A stretch of DNA of 64,000 nt, from assembly GCA_910589195.1 (NCBI GenBank), contig CAJUTC010000005.1, forward strand, positions 1 to 64,000, given 5' to 3'. This stretch comes from an uncultured Lachnospiraceae bacterium. GTDB taxonomy: Bacteria > Bacillota > Clostridia > Lachnospirales > Lachnospiraceae. Position 1 is the stretch's first letter, and each line of letters begins with the position of its first letter. The notes beneath the pieces were generated by a model. That model saw only the letters and a program-made list of their open reading frames with translations. It was not told where the DNA came from and ran no database searches. This document shows positions 16,752 through 25,710 of this stretch, piece by piece. Both the position numbers and the translations under genes were made by a program.

Positions 16752-17582
16752 CTATGATAAGCAAATTCTTTTAATATGAACCGCCAAATAGGCAACCTCT
16801 TCCTCGGATACCTGATGGCCATATTCTTCTTGAATAAAACACTGGATTTTCTGGCTACAGACATATTCTTCCGGGTACATCTGAGAAATCATCTGGGAAA
16901 ACTCTGACTCCTCCTGGTCCAAAAGATCATTGGTGTAAATTTTTTGCGCCAAGAACTTTAGATGGGTAATGAAACGTTCGTAATTATGGGAACGCTCATC
17001 TGGGTTAATATCGAAATATTCTGCTACGATCCCTACTACTTGCTGGATCAACTGTGTAATATGCATAGTGTCCCGCATAGCGGTATTATACTCAGCATTC
17101 ACTACATGAAGGGCCATGGAAGCAGCTTCATCTACAGGAAGCTTAATCCCTAATTTTCTGTCAATCAAGGCTATCCCATATTCCCCTATCATGTATTCTT
17201 CCCGATAAAAACTTTTCACCTCTCTTAGGAGCGGCGTAGTAAACAGCAACTTTTCCTGGAACCGCTCTATGGCAAAATTAACATGATCGGTTAATGTAAT
17301 GTATATATTTTGATTTAACGGTTTATTCAAAACCTGATTCGCATACTGAATAATCTCTGTTGAAATCTGAATCTGCTCCGGAGGCAGTTTTGTAAGCAAC
17401 GTCTTAAACCGATCCATCACATCCTCGTTATCCAACCGAAAGATCTTTTCGACTTTGCTTTTTGGAATCTCCATGCCTTCTTTGATTTTATAGCCAAGGC
17501 CCCGACCCATAATTACAACTTCAACTCCATTATCATCTGTAGAACTGACAATATTATTGTTAATAATTTTTTGAACCTTCAT
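16752..17582 (-). CDS. licT: BglG/LicT-family transcription antiterminator
   Basis: The 276-residue protein has the standard plan: an RNA-binding CAT domain (residues 1-55, MKVQKIINNNIV) and two PTS regulation domains. The four phosphorylatable histidines are at about 100, 159, 207 and 269. In this family phosphorylation of PRD2 by HPr activates and phosphorylation of PRD1 by the cognate EII inhibits. A textbook RAT sequence overlapping a terminator lies 125 nt upstream, so the gene is very likely autoregulated together with the HPr and IIB genes downstream. AAGGAA precedes the ATG at 17582. The gene symbol is by family; the sugar is unknown. Confidence 0.93.
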   Translation of the reverse strand: MKVQKIINNNIVSSTDDNGVEVVIMGRGLGYKIKEGMEIPKSKVEKIFRLDNEDVMDRFKTLLTKLPPEQIQISTEIIQYANQVLNKPLNQNIYITLTDHVNFAIERFQEKLLFTTPLLREVKSFYREEYMIGEYGIALIDRKLGIKLPVDEAASMALHVVNAEYNTAMRDTMHITQLIQQVVGIVAEYFDINPDERSHNYERFITHLKFLAQKIYTNDLLDQEESEFSQMISQMYPEEYVCSQKIQCFIQEEYGHQVSEEEVAYLAVHIKRICLS

Positions 17583-17649
17583 CGGATCATTCCTTCTAAA
17601 ATTAAAGCAGAAAACATAAAATCTTGAATCTCCCAACGTATCGTTGATA

Positions 17650-17712
17650 ATAAAGAAAAACCAATTTTGACATAGTAGAAGCACTTTCTCTGCCTATCTC
17701 AAAATTGGTTTT
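17650..17712 (-). terminator. leader terminator controlled by the RAT
   Basis: On the minus strand AAAACCAATTTTGA pairs with TCAAAATTGGTTTT and is followed by TCTTT. Its 5' arm shares the last bases of the RAT, so the antiterminator and terminator folds exclude each other, as in the known LicT and SacY systems. Confidence 0.92.
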
Positions 17713-17734
17713 GCCTGCTTACCAGTAACAATCC
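17707..17734 (-). promoter_or_regulatory. ribonucleic antiterminator (RAT) site for a LicT-type protein
   Basis: On the minus strand the 28-nt stretch begins GGATTGTTACTG and ends GCAGGCAAAACC, matching the RAT consensus of BglG/LicT-regulated genes. It lies in the 5' leader of the licT-like gene and overlaps the terminator at 17650-17712. Confidence 0.93.
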
Positions 17735-17753
17735 GGATTCTTTAATTACTTTT

Positions 17754-17781
17754 ATTATATCATACTTTTTAATATAGTCAA
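17754..17781 (-). promoter_or_regulatory. promoter of the licT-HPr-IIB operon
   Basis: Minus strand: TTGACT (17776-17781), 16-bp spacer, TATAAT (17754-17759). Transcription would start just upstream of the RAT. Confidence 0.75.
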
Positions 17782-17817
17782 TAAATTTTTCAATTTTTTA
17801 TTTACATAATATCGCAA

Positions 17818-17853
17818 TTCAAGGCCTTTTCCATGAGAAAGAAAAGGCCTGAA
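17818..17853 (-). terminator. probable terminator of the S1-domain gene
   Basis: A 13-bp stem (TTCAAGGCCTTTTC with GAAAAGGCCTGAA) lies 35 nt past the stop of the S1-domain gene. The T tract on the minus strand is weak, so efficiency is uncertain. Confidence 0.55.
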
Positions 17854-17887
17854 CTGGTTAATCGCTGGTTGCTGTTTCTTACTTTAC

Positions 17888-19012
17888 TTACTCAGCATCG
17901 GAATTGGCAACTGCGTCAATGTCTACATCTGCCACATCCTCATCTTCCGCTTCCCTCGCCTGGGCTGCCATAGCTTTTATGCTTAAACTGATCTTATGAT
18001 CCGCTTCGTTAAAATCTACAATCTTAGCCTCAATCTCCTGACCGATCTTTAATACATCAGAAGGCTTATCCACATGCTCTCTGGAAATCTGGGAAACATG
18101 GAGCAGAGCGTCTACTCCTGGCTCTAACTCTACAAACGCGCCAAAATCAGTCATACGCGCTACACGGCCAGCAACAATATTGCCGGCGGCATATTTTTCC
18201 GCCGCATTTGCCCACGGATTTGCTTCCGGGAATTTTAAGCTTAACGCGATTTTTTCACCCTGAATATCCTTAATCAGGACTTTTACCTGTTCTCCTGCCT
18301 TAAATACCTTCTTCGGATTCTCAACCCGTCCCCAACTCATCTCAGAAATGTGAAGCAGACCGTCCGCACCGCCTAAATCGATAAACGCACCGAAATCAGT
18401 AACATTTTTAATGGTTCCCTCTACCGTATCGCCAACCGCAATTCTCTCAAATAATTCTTTCTGCATTGCGGCCTTCCGGGCTACCATAAGCTGCTTCCTG
18501 TCGCCAATCACCCGATGTCTTCTGGGGTTAAACTCAGTAATCACAAACTCAATATCCTGTCCGGCATACTTAGATAAATCTTTTTCATACGTATCCGATA
18601 CCAGGCTAGCGGGGATAAAGATTCTGGTTTCCTCTACCACTACGCTTAACCCGCCGTCAAGAACCTGGACTACCTTAGCGGTCAGCACTTCCTGATTGTT
18701 AAATGCCTCTTCTAATCGCTTGTTCCCTCTGTCAGCGGCTAGCCTCTTATAAGAAAGAGCTACCTGGCCTTCGCCATCATTTACCTTAATTACTTTCGCT
18801 TCCATTTCATCTCCCACATGTACCTGACCGGTTAAATCCACATTCGGTTCATTGGTATATTCACTGCGGGTAATAATTCCGTCAGATTTGTAACCAATAT
18901 TTAAAACGATCTCATCTTCTTTTACATCGATAACCTTACCAGTGACAACCTCTCCTGTACGTATCGTTTTCAATGATTCCTCTAACATTTGTTCAAAACT
19001 TAACTCTGACAT
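17888..19012 (-). CDS. rpsA: S1 RNA-binding domain protein (ribosomal protein S1-like)
   Basis: The 374-residue protein has four S1-type OB folds, at about 25-95, 105-180, 195-265 and 280-350. The last two are the best conserved (VTDFGAFIDLGGADGLLHISEMSW and MTDFGAFVELEPGVDALLHVSQIS). The C-terminus is acidic. Firmicute S1 homologues have four domains instead of six and may help in translation or RNA turnover. GAGGAGG lies nine bases before the ATG at 19012. The start overlaps the end of ispH by 20 nt, in the order cmk-ispH-S1 that is common in Clostridia. Confidence 0.92.
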   Translation of the reverse strand: MSELSFEQMLEESLKTIRTGEVVTGKVIDVKEDEIVLNIGYKSDGIITRSEYTNEPNVDLTGQVHVGDEMEAKVIKVNDGEGQVALSYKRLAADRGNKRLEEAFNNQEVLTAKVVQVLDGGLSVVVEETRIFIPASLVSDTYEKDLSKYAGQDIEFVITEFNPRRHRVIGDRKQLMVARKAAMQKELFERIAVGDTVEGTIKNVTDFGAFIDLGGADGLLHISEMSWGRVENPKKVFKAGEQVKVLIKDIQGEKIALSLKFPEANPWANAAEKYAAGNIVAGRVARMTDFGAFVELEPGVDALLHVSQISREHVDKPSDVLKIGQEIEAKIVDFNEADHKISLSIKAMAAQAREAEDEDVADVDIDAVANSDAE

Positions 19013-19862
19013 TAGTATGAACCTCCTCAATAATCTTTTTCGGGGTTGATGCCCCTGCTGTAATACCTACTTTGCGCACAGAATTCCCACCTTCAGGATC
19101 GAAATCGCCTAGTGTCTGGATGTAATACGTGTTTTTACATTCCCCGAAGCAAATTTCATACAGCTTCTGAGTGTTGGAACTATTCTTTCCGCCAATCACA
19201 ATCATGGCATCCACTTTTGAAGCAATCTCCTTTGCTTCCACTTGTCTTTCCTGTGTTGCATTGCAAATCGTATTTAAAACAAGTATATCATAACCCTTTT
19301 TCGAAAATTTTTCAACTAATTCTTTAAATTTATTGTAATTAAATGTCGTTTGGGACACAACTGCTATGGATCTACCGTTTTGCGGGGCAAAATTCTTCGC
19401 TTCTTCGGCTGTTTCAATTACTACAGTATGTGCATCTCCCCACCCTTTAATACCTTCCACCTCCGGATGCTTCTCCGAACCGATGATCACAACCTGTCGT
19501 CCGGCTCTTGTCTGCTCTTCTACAATCCGATGGATTTTCTTTACAAATGGGCAAGTGGCGTCGATAACTTCTAAGCCCTTTTCTTTCATAAGCTGGTAGA
19601 TATGCCGGCTGACCCCATGGGAACGGATTACCACCACGCCATGTTCAACCTGCTTTAACTCCTCTTCTGAATAAATCACCCCAACTCCCCGCTTAGACAG
19701 ATCCGCTACCACTTCTTCATTATGGATAATGGGGCCGTAAGTATAGATCGGCTGATTGTTTTTTTCAAGTTGTTCATAAACCTTATTTACAGCCCGCTCT
19801 ACGCCAAAGCAAAAGCCTGCTGTTTTTGCCACAATCACTTCAAGTTCAGAGCCTGTTTCCAT
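18993..19862 (-). CDS. ispH: 4-hydroxy-3-methylbut-2-enyl diphosphate reductase
   Basis: IspH is the iron-sulfur enzyme of the last step of the MEP pathway, giving IPP and DMAPP. The three cluster cysteines are Cys18 (GFCFGV), Cys104 (DATCPFV) and Cys200 (NTICNAT), with the substrate-site His47 and His132 and the TTFN motif. I chose the start at 19862 (METGSELEVIVAKTAG) because family members begin about here; its ribosome binding site (AAGGA close to the ATG) is imperfect and nearby TTG starts are possible. It follows cmk by 52 nt and overlaps the S1-domain gene. Confidence 0.95.
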   Translation of the reverse strand: METGSELEVIVAKTAGFCFGVERAVNKVYEQLEKNNQPIYTYGPIIHNEEVVADLSKRGVGVIYSEEELKQVEHGVVVIRSHGVSRHIYQLMKEKGLEVIDATCPFVKKIHRIVEEQTRAGRQVVIIGSEKHPEVEGIKGWGDAHTVVIETAEEAKNFAPQNGRSIAVVSQTTFNYNKFKELVEKFSKKGYDILVLNTICNATQERQVEAKEIASKVDAMIVIGGKNSSNTQKLYEICFGECKNTYYIQTLGDFDPEGGNSVRKVGITAGASTPKKIIEEVHTNVRVKF

Positions 19863-19914
19863 GTCCTTCAACCTGTTCCTTCCTTCTTTCCTTTCCCAAA
19901 TCCATACGATTTTG

Positions 19915-20619
19915 TTAGAGCGTATCTGAATTTTCTTTCCCGCCATTTGAAAGCCCTTGTTTCCTGGCAATAGCAATGATTTGTTCCACTACCTGTTCCG
20001 GATTCATGCGGGACGTATCTAAATAAACGGCATCCTCCGCCTGTTTCAGCGGCGAATGTTCCCGATGCATGTCCCGATAATCCCGTTCCTTTATATCGGC
20101 CTCAATCTCGTCTAAATTGCATATCTGTCCTTTTTCTTCCAATTCCTTCATACGCCTTTCAGCCCTGATTCTTGTATCGGCAGTCAGGTAAATTTTAACC
20201 TGGGCATTTGGAAGAACGAATGTTCCAATGTCACGTCCATCCATAATCACATTGGCGTTTGCCGCAAGCTTTTGCTGCAATTCCGTCATCTTTTTCCGAA
20301 CTGGCAAATATACGGATATTTTACTTGTCATATTCCCCACCTGTTCGGTGCGGATTTGTCCAGATACATTTTTCCCATTTAATAGAATCTGCTGCTTCCC
20401 GTCTTCATACGCAATCGTTATATCCGCCTGGCAGCATGCTTTACGGATTCCTTCTTCATCCTCAGGCGGGATTCCTTTTTCCAGCGCGAATAATGCCATA
20501 GCACGATACATCGCTCCAGTATCTACATAAATAAATCCCAGCCTTGCTGCCGCTGCCTTTGCAATCGTACTTTTTCCGGCTCCAGCGGGGCCGTCGATCG
20601 CAATGTTAAAATACTGCAT
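19915..20619 (-). CDS. cmk: cytidylate kinase
   Basis: Cmk phosphorylates CMP and dCMP. The P-loop is GPAGAGKST (10-18), followed by YVDTGAMYR and the MDGRDIGT motif typical of the enzyme; a lid region with RDYRDMHRE is present. At 234 residues it has normal length. It lies between the FAD enzyme gene and ispH in the same direction. A 95-nt spacer upstream holds an unusual set of interleaved inverted repeats. Confidence 0.95.
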   Translation of the reverse strand: MQYFNIAIDGPAGAGKSTIAKAAAARLGFIYVDTGAMYRAMALFALEKGIPPEDEEGIRKACCQADITIAYEDGKQQILLNGKNVSGQIRTEQVGNMTSKISVYLPVRKKMTELQQKLAANANVIMDGRDIGTFVLPNAQVKIYLTADTRIRAERRMKELEEKGQICNLDEIEADIKERDYRDMHREHSPLKQAEDAVYLDTSRMNPEQVVEQIIAIARKQGLSNGGKENSDTL

Positions 20620-20645
20620 ATTTTATCCTCTTTCTATCTGTTATG

Positions 20646-20693
20646 GTGAACAGCCAAAATTTTATTTCGTCGTTCACGGCGCCGATTTTGGCT
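20646..20693 (-). other. interleaved inverted repeats in the cmk leader
   Basis: Two inverted repeats cross each other: AGCCAAAAT (20652-20660) with ATTTTGGCT (20685-20693), and GTGAAC (20646-20651) with GTTCAC (20672-20677). The RNA could form one stem or the other, or a pseudoknot. There is no T tract, so it is not a plain terminator. Confidence 0.5.
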
Positions 20694-20714
20694 GAGCGGC
20701 ATGCAGGATTTCCC

Positions 20715-21998
20715 TTACAAAACCGACTGCGCCCCCACGCTTCCGGCTGCCCATCCTGTGGACCAGGCAATCTGCAGGTTATACCCTCCAGTTACTCCAT
20801 CCAGATCCAAAACTTCCCCAGCGAAGCAAAGTCCCTTTACCTTCTTTGATTCCATGGTAGAAGGATTGATTTCCTTTACCGAAACCCCGCCTTGCGTAAT
20901 GATCGCTTCTTTATAATCCCGAATCCCGGTGACTGTAAAAGTAAGATCTTTAAAAGTTTCTGCCAAATGGCGCCGCTCTATACGGGTAATTTCATTTACT
21001 GGTTTATCCGGATGGATTCCGCTTCTGCCTATCATAACAGGAATCAGTTTATTTGGCAATAGAAGGGAAAGAGAATTTTTAAACTGCCGGTTCTTTCCCT
21101 CCTGAAAATCTCGTACAATCCGGTTATCCAACTGCTCCAGGCTTAAAGCCGGCTTTAAGTCAACGGATAAGACCATTGGCTGTTTCTTCCGTAATTCTTT
21201 CGCGATAAAGCTGCTGGCTGAAAGAATCACAGGACCGCTTACCCCAAAATGGGTAAACAGCATCTCGCCAAATTCCTGGTAGCGTTCCCTGTTTCCTGAA
21301 CGGAGGGAAATCCGGATATTTTTTAATGACAAACCCTGAAGGCGTTTGCCATCCTCCTCTAAAATCTCAAATGGCGCTAACGCCGGACTTAGATCTGTAA
21401 TTCGATGGCCCGCGGCCTTTGCCCATAAAAAACCATCTCCAGTAGAGCCGGTAGAAGGGTAGGAAAGACCTCCAGTGGCTACAATTACTAGATCACCAAA
21501 AATCTCTCCTTCCGGTCCTATCTCAGCGCCGCCTATCACGTTCTTTCCGATTTTGTCCAGTCGGACGCCCACACAGCAGCCGTCCTGAATGATCAGTTCC
21601 TTAATCCTGCTGTTTAAATGAACCTCCACCAAATGCTCTTTTAATGCCCGCCCAAGAGCGTTAATTACATCAGAGGATTTATCGGATACAGGAAAAACAC
21701 GGCTGCCTCGTTCCACTTTTAAAGGGCATCCATATTGTTCTAATAAATCCATCATATCTTTATTGGTAAATTGGTAGAAGCTGCTGTACAAAAACTTTTG
21801 GTTTGTTACAATCCCTTGAAACAGGCCGTCCATATCACAGGCATTGGTTACATTGCATCGCCCTTTTCCTGTAATGTACAGTTTTTTCCCAAGTTTTTCA
21901 TTCTTTTCCAGTAAAATGACCTGATGCCCTCTTTGCCCGGCGGATAAGGCAGCCATCATTCCGGCTGCCCCGCCGCCTGCCACAATCACCCGGCTCAT
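20715..21998 (-). CDS. HI0933/YhiN-family FAD-dependent oxidoreductase
   Basis: This 427-residue flavoprotein starts with a Rossmann dinucleotide motif (VAGGGAAGMMAALSAG) and has the family block GKGRCNVTNA, VATGGLSYPSTGSTGDG and the late GGVSVKEINPSTMESKKVKGLCFAGEVLDLDGVTGGYN motif in its C-terminal part. HI0933-like proteins bind FAD, but their reaction is not firmly known; some are called aminoacetone oxidases. Its start overlaps the end of the polyphosphate kinase gene by 4 nt, and cmk follows. Confidence 0.92.
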   Translation of the reverse strand: MSRVIVAGGGAAGMMAALSAGQRGHQVILLEKNEKLGKKLYITGKGRCNVTNACDMDGLFQGIVTNQKFLYSSFYQFTNKDMMDLLEQYGCPLKVERGSRVFPVSDKSSDVINALGRALKEHLVEVHLNSRIKELIIQDGCCVGVRLDKIGKNVIGGAEIGPEGEIFGDLVIVATGGLSYPSTGSTGDGFLWAKAAGHRITDLSPALAPFEILEEDGKRLQGLSLKNIRISLRSGNRERYQEFGEMLFTHFGVSGPVILSASSFIAKELRKKQPMVLSVDLKPALSLEQLDNRIVRDFQEGKNRQFKNSLSLLLPNKLIPVMIGRSGIHPDKPVNEITRIERRHLAETFKDLTFTVTGIRDYKEAIITQGGVSVKEINPSTMESKKVKGLCFAGEVLDLDGVTGGYNLQIAWSTGWAAGSVGAQSVL

Positions 21999-23515
21999 GC
22001 GTCTTTACTTTTCTGGGCTTTTTTCACTTCTTTAATCTTTGCCTCCAGCGCTTCCACTACCGTCCGCACCACCTTAACCCTGGCATAGCACTTATCATTT
22101 CCTTCTACCACAATCCAGGGGGCATACGTGGTTGAAGTCCGGACTAACATTTCATTGACTGCTTCTTCATAAAGATCCCACTTTTCCCTGTTTCTCCAGT
22201 CCTCGTCTGTAATCTTCCACTGCTTGGCCGGATTTTCCATCCGCTCTTTAAATCGACGTTCTTGTTCATCTTTATCAATATGAAGCCAGAATTTTAACAC
22301 TACCGCCCCAGCATTGGCCATATGAGCTTCCATCTCGTTAATTTCCTGATAAGCCCGTTTCCACTCCGCTTCTGTGCAAAAGCCTTCAATCCGCTCTACC
22401 ATCACCCGTCCATACCATGTGCGGTCAAAAATGGCAATATGCCCTGCTTTAGGCACGTTATTCCAGAACCGCCACAGATAATGATGGACTTTTTCAATAT
22501 CATTAGGTGAGGCTGTGGGATTTACCTGATACCCTCTGGGATCTAACCGGCTGGTCAGACGCCTGATGGCTCCGCCTTTTCCTCCCGCATCCCAGCCTTC
22601 AAATCCGATTACCACCGGAATCCGCAGACGGTATATCTCACTGTGGAGGATTTCAATCCGTTTCTGAAGCTCATCCAGCTCCTTTTTATATTTGGACGGA
22701 GTCAGGTGTTTTGATAAATCCACACCAGACAATACCCCATTTTTATACTTATCAGAAGGCGCCGTTTTTTTCTTCTGCCCCTTCTCCGCCGTTTTTTCTT
22801 CTTTTTTCTTTTCCAGCTCATATTCCAAACGGCTGGTAACGGTGGACATAATTTTCATCGCCGCGTAATTTTTATCTGTCGCTTCAATAATTGTCCAGGG
22901 AGCGTACTCCGTATCGGTCTGCTCTAGCATCTCTTCATTAATCCTTAAGTAACGCTCATATTCTTTATTCCGGATCCAGTCAGAATCACTGACCCGCCAA
23001 GCCGTTTCCTTAGAGGCTGCCAGCTTTTTAAATCGTTTCTTTTGTTCTTCTTTCGAAATATGAAGAAACAGCTTGATAATCACAGTTCCGCCATCAGACA
23101 ACTGTTTTTCAAAAGACGCAATATCCTGAAATGCATGGGGAAGCTCTTGATCTGCTGTCAAGCCTTCAAACCGATCTACCTGAACACGGCGGTACCAGCT
23201 CCGGTCAAAAATAGCAATCCTCCCCTTTGCCGGAGTTTTGGTCCAATAACTCCATAAAAAAGGACGATACTGTTCTTCTTCGGTAGGCCGGTTACTGGCA
23301 TAAACGGAAAATCCTCTGGGATCCATTACCTGGATCAATCGGTTAATCTGAGTCCCCTTTCCCGCGGCTCCCATACCGTCAAACAAGATCATAACCGGTA
23401 TCCCGGCTTCTTTACAGCTCCGCTGAAGGACTCCCAGCTTTTCCTCCATCTCTGCCATGGCCTTTTTGTACACAGCTTTTTCTACTTTCACTGACAAATC
23501 AATTTTTTCCAACAT
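21995..23515 (-). CDS. pap: two-domain polyphosphate kinase 2 (polyphosphate:AMP phosphotransferase type)
   Basis: The 506-residue protein is a tandem duplication of the PPK2 fold. Walker A motifs are at about 47-55 (GMGAAGKGT) and 307-315 (GWDAGGKGG), each followed by a lid motif, IFDRSWYRR near 102-110 and IFDRTWYGR near 362-370. Two-domain (class II) PPK2 enzymes use polyphosphate to phosphorylate AMP to ADP. In such enzymes usually only one half is active; the second half keeps the more canonical DAGGKGG and WYGR sequences. A Lys-rich linker lies at about 236-260. AAGGAGGGG precedes the ATG at 23515. It heads the run with the FAD enzyme, cmk, ispH and S1. Confidence 0.9.
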   Translation of the reverse strand: MLEKIDLSVKVEKAVYKKAMAEMEEKLGVLQRSCKEAGIPVMILFDGMGAAGKGTQINRLIQVMDPRGFSVYASNRPTEEEQYRPFLWSYWTKTPAKGRIAIFDRSWYRRVQVDRFEGLTADQELPHAFQDIASFEKQLSDGGTVIIKLFLHISKEEQKKRFKKLAASKETAWRVSDSDWIRNKEYERYLRINEEMLEQTDTEYAPWTIIEATDKNYAAMKIMSTVTSRLEYELEKKKEEKTAEKGQKKKTAPSDKYKNGVLSGVDLSKHLTPSKYKKELDELQKRIEILHSEIYRLRIPVVIGFEGWDAGGKGGAIRRLTSRLDPRGYQVNPTASPNDIEKVHHYLWRFWNNVPKAGHIAIFDRTWYGRVMVERIEGFCTEAEWKRAYQEINEMEAHMANAGAVVLKFWLHIDKDEQERRFKERMENPAKQWKITDEDWRNREKWDLYEEAVNEMLVRTSTTYAPWIVVEGNDKCYARVKVVRTVVEALEAKIKEVKKAQKSKDA

Positions 23516-23711
23516 GCAATTCCCCTCCTTGTGATTGGTTTTCATTCCTATCTTTGCCACGTGCTGCTTGCTTCTTTCATCATATCACAATATGCCAGAA
23601 AATGGTAGACTGTTTTATGGGAAATCAAAGCAAACGATACCTTAAAAGAAGGGCGGAAAGCCGATAAGAATAAGGGTTCAAACATACTCTTGTCTTCAAT
23701 GTAAATTTTGC

Positions 23712-23741
23712 TTGTTAAACAGGCTGGTTTCCATGTATAAT
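23712..23741 (+). promoter_or_regulatory. promoter of the hybrid histidine kinase gene
   Basis: TTGTTA (23712-23717), 18-bp spacer and TGTATAAT with a perfect TATAAT (23736-23741). The start codon at 23854 is about 105 nt from the predicted transcription start. Confidence 0.6.
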
Positions 23742-23853
23742 AGTTATATAGTAAGAACTTGCGTATCTTATATATAAGTTTATAGTGAACGATAAAAAAT
23801 TTGTCCTTTGCTATCATCCTACACAAATACACGCAAAAATGAGAGGCTGGATT

Positions 23854-25707
23854 ATGAAGGAACGTCAAACAAATAACCTGGAACGGTTAGCCTACTATAA
23901 AGCCAAGATTACACAGCTTGAAAATGAAATCGATCTTCTTCGGGAACAGCTAAAATTGCATAATGAAGCTGCTGAAAAGATTCTGTCCATGTCGGACGAA
24001 CAGCAGGAAATCCTGTTTGCCATGAATAAGCTGTTTCTGGACACTTATTTCGTAAATTTTAGTACAGATGACTGCCGCTTTGTGGCTGCGACTTGTACGG
24101 AAAAATTCACCAGTAAACCACGTGGCAACTACGATAACATACTGCAAGAATACGTATCCAATTCCGTCCACAAAGCGGATCGCAGCATGGTTTCGAAATT
24201 TGGTTCACGGGAATACGCCAGAACCCAACTGACAAAGGAACACCCCTTTTATGCCTTTACCTACCGGCGCTTGTTAGGCAACCAGTACCGATGGTACCGG
24301 ATGCATTTAATCCTTTCCTCGATCCATCCCAGCGGCGCCCTGGGTAATGTAATCGTTGCCTTTATGGATGTAAACGATGAACGGACGGCCTTGAAAGACG
24401 CTTACGATGCCGCCTTAAAGGCAAGTAAGGCCAAGAGCGAATTCCTGTCTGCTATGAGCCATGATATCCGGACTCCCATGAACGGCATTATCGGGATGAC
24501 CGCCATTGCTACCGCCCATCTAGACGAGCCGGTTAAAGTAGCAGACTGTTTAAGAAAAATTGAACTTGCTTCCTGTCATATGAAGGATTTGATCAATCAG
24601 GTTCTTGATATGAGCAAGATTGAATCCGGCAAAACCACATTAGCAGAAACGCAGTTTCAATTAATGGATTTGATTCAATCTGTAGATGGGATCATACGTT
24701 CCCAGGCTCAAGATAAGCATCAGCAATATTCCCTTTCAATCCGCAATATCTGCCACAACAGCCTGATGGGCGATATTCCCCGGCTGACACAAATACTGGT
24801 AAATATTGCCGGAAACGCGGTTAAATATACGCAGGAAGCGGGAACGATCAAGCTAGATATTACAGAGCTTCCCGCTACCAACCCAGATTATGCTAACCTC
24901 CAGTTTACTATTACAGACAACGGCATTGGAATGAGCGCCGAATTTCAGGCCCACCTATTTGAGGCCTTTTCCCAGGAAGCTGAGTGGGCCAGGACAGAAG
25001 CCAAGGGTTCCGGCTTAGGCCTGGCAATTACCCATAATCTAGTTAATATGATGGGCGGCGCAATCCAGGTAAAAAGTAAATTAGGGGAAGGATCCACCTT
25101 CCTGGTTCATATTCCCCTTCCGATTATAAAAACCCCAGCCACACCACAAATTCCGTCTGGGGAAAACCTGTCCCAGTATCCTCCTATACAGCCGGATTTC
25201 CCCCCGGAAGGTTCTCCAATTGTGGAAAAAACCGGCGCCTCTTCCTGTGATCCTAAAAAGGCGGCGCCTCTTCCCCATTCTCTCTTTTCTCCTGAGGGAA
25301 AGCCACTTCCTGTTTATAAGGGAAAGCGGCTTTTAATTGCGGAAGATAATATTCTGAACCGGGAAATTTTAATGGAACTGCTAAAAGACCGGGAATGCTT
25401 AGTTGAAGCTGCTGAAAATGGGCAGATAGCGGTAAGCATGTTTTTAGATAAGCCCTCAGGATACTATCACGCTATCTTAATGGATATTCGGATGCCGGTT
25501 ATGGACGGCTATGAAGCAGCTACAAAAATCCGGTCCTCAAATCATCCGGACGGCGCTAAAATACCTATTATTTCCATAAGCGCTGACGCGTTTTCCAACG
25601 ACATGCACAAATCCCTTTGCTGTGGAATGAACGCCCATCTTCCAAAACCTTTGGATTTCAACCTGCTGGATCAGGAATTACGGAAAGTTTTTTCAGACAA
25701 ATTTTAA
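23854..25707 (+). CDS. cytoplasmic hybrid histidine kinase with PAS-like sensor and receiver domain
   Basis: The 617-residue protein has no membrane helix. A coiled coil (about 8-45) leads to a PAS-like region (about 65-185, ending VIVAFMDVNDER). HisKA carries the phospho-His203 in AMSHDIRTPMN. The HATPase has its N box (NIAGNAVKYT, 317-326), DNGIGM and GSGLGL. A Pro-rich linker (425-485) joins it to a receiver with acceptor Asp544 (LMDIRMPVMDG) and Lys in LPKPL. No Hpt domain or partner regulator is nearby, so the output is unknown. The start at 23854 follows AGAGG by seven bases; a GTG start 23 codons upstream is less likely. Confidence 0.9.
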   Translation: MKERQTNNLERLAYYKAKITQLENEIDLLREQLKLHNEAAEKILSMSDEQQEILFAMNKLFLDTYFVNFSTDDCRFVAATCTEKFTSKPRGNYDNILQEYVSNSVHKADRSMVSKFGSREYARTQLTKEHPFYAFTYRRLLGNQYRWYRMHLILSSIHPSGALGNVIVAFMDVNDERTALKDAYDAALKASKAKSEFLSAMSHDIRTPMNGIIGMTAIATAHLDEPVKVADCLRKIELASCHMKDLINQVLDMSKIESGKTTLAETQFQLMDLIQSVDGIIRSQAQDKHQQYSLSIRNICHNSLMGDIPRLTQILVNIAGNAVKYTQEAGTIKLDITELPATNPDYANLQFTITDNGIGMSAEFQAHLFEAFSQEAEWARTEAKGSGLGLAITHNLVNMMGGAIQVKSKLGEGSTFLVHIPLPIIKTPATPQIPSGENLSQYPPIQPDFPPEGSPIVEKTGASSCDPKKAAPLPHSLFSPEGKPLPVYKGKRLLIAEDNILNREILMELLKDRECLVEAAENGQIAVSMFLDKPSGYYHAILMDIRMPVMDGYEAATKIRSSNHPDGAKIPIISISADAFSNDMHKSLCCGMNAHLPKPLDFNLLDQELRKVFSDKF

Positions 25708-25710
25708 TGT

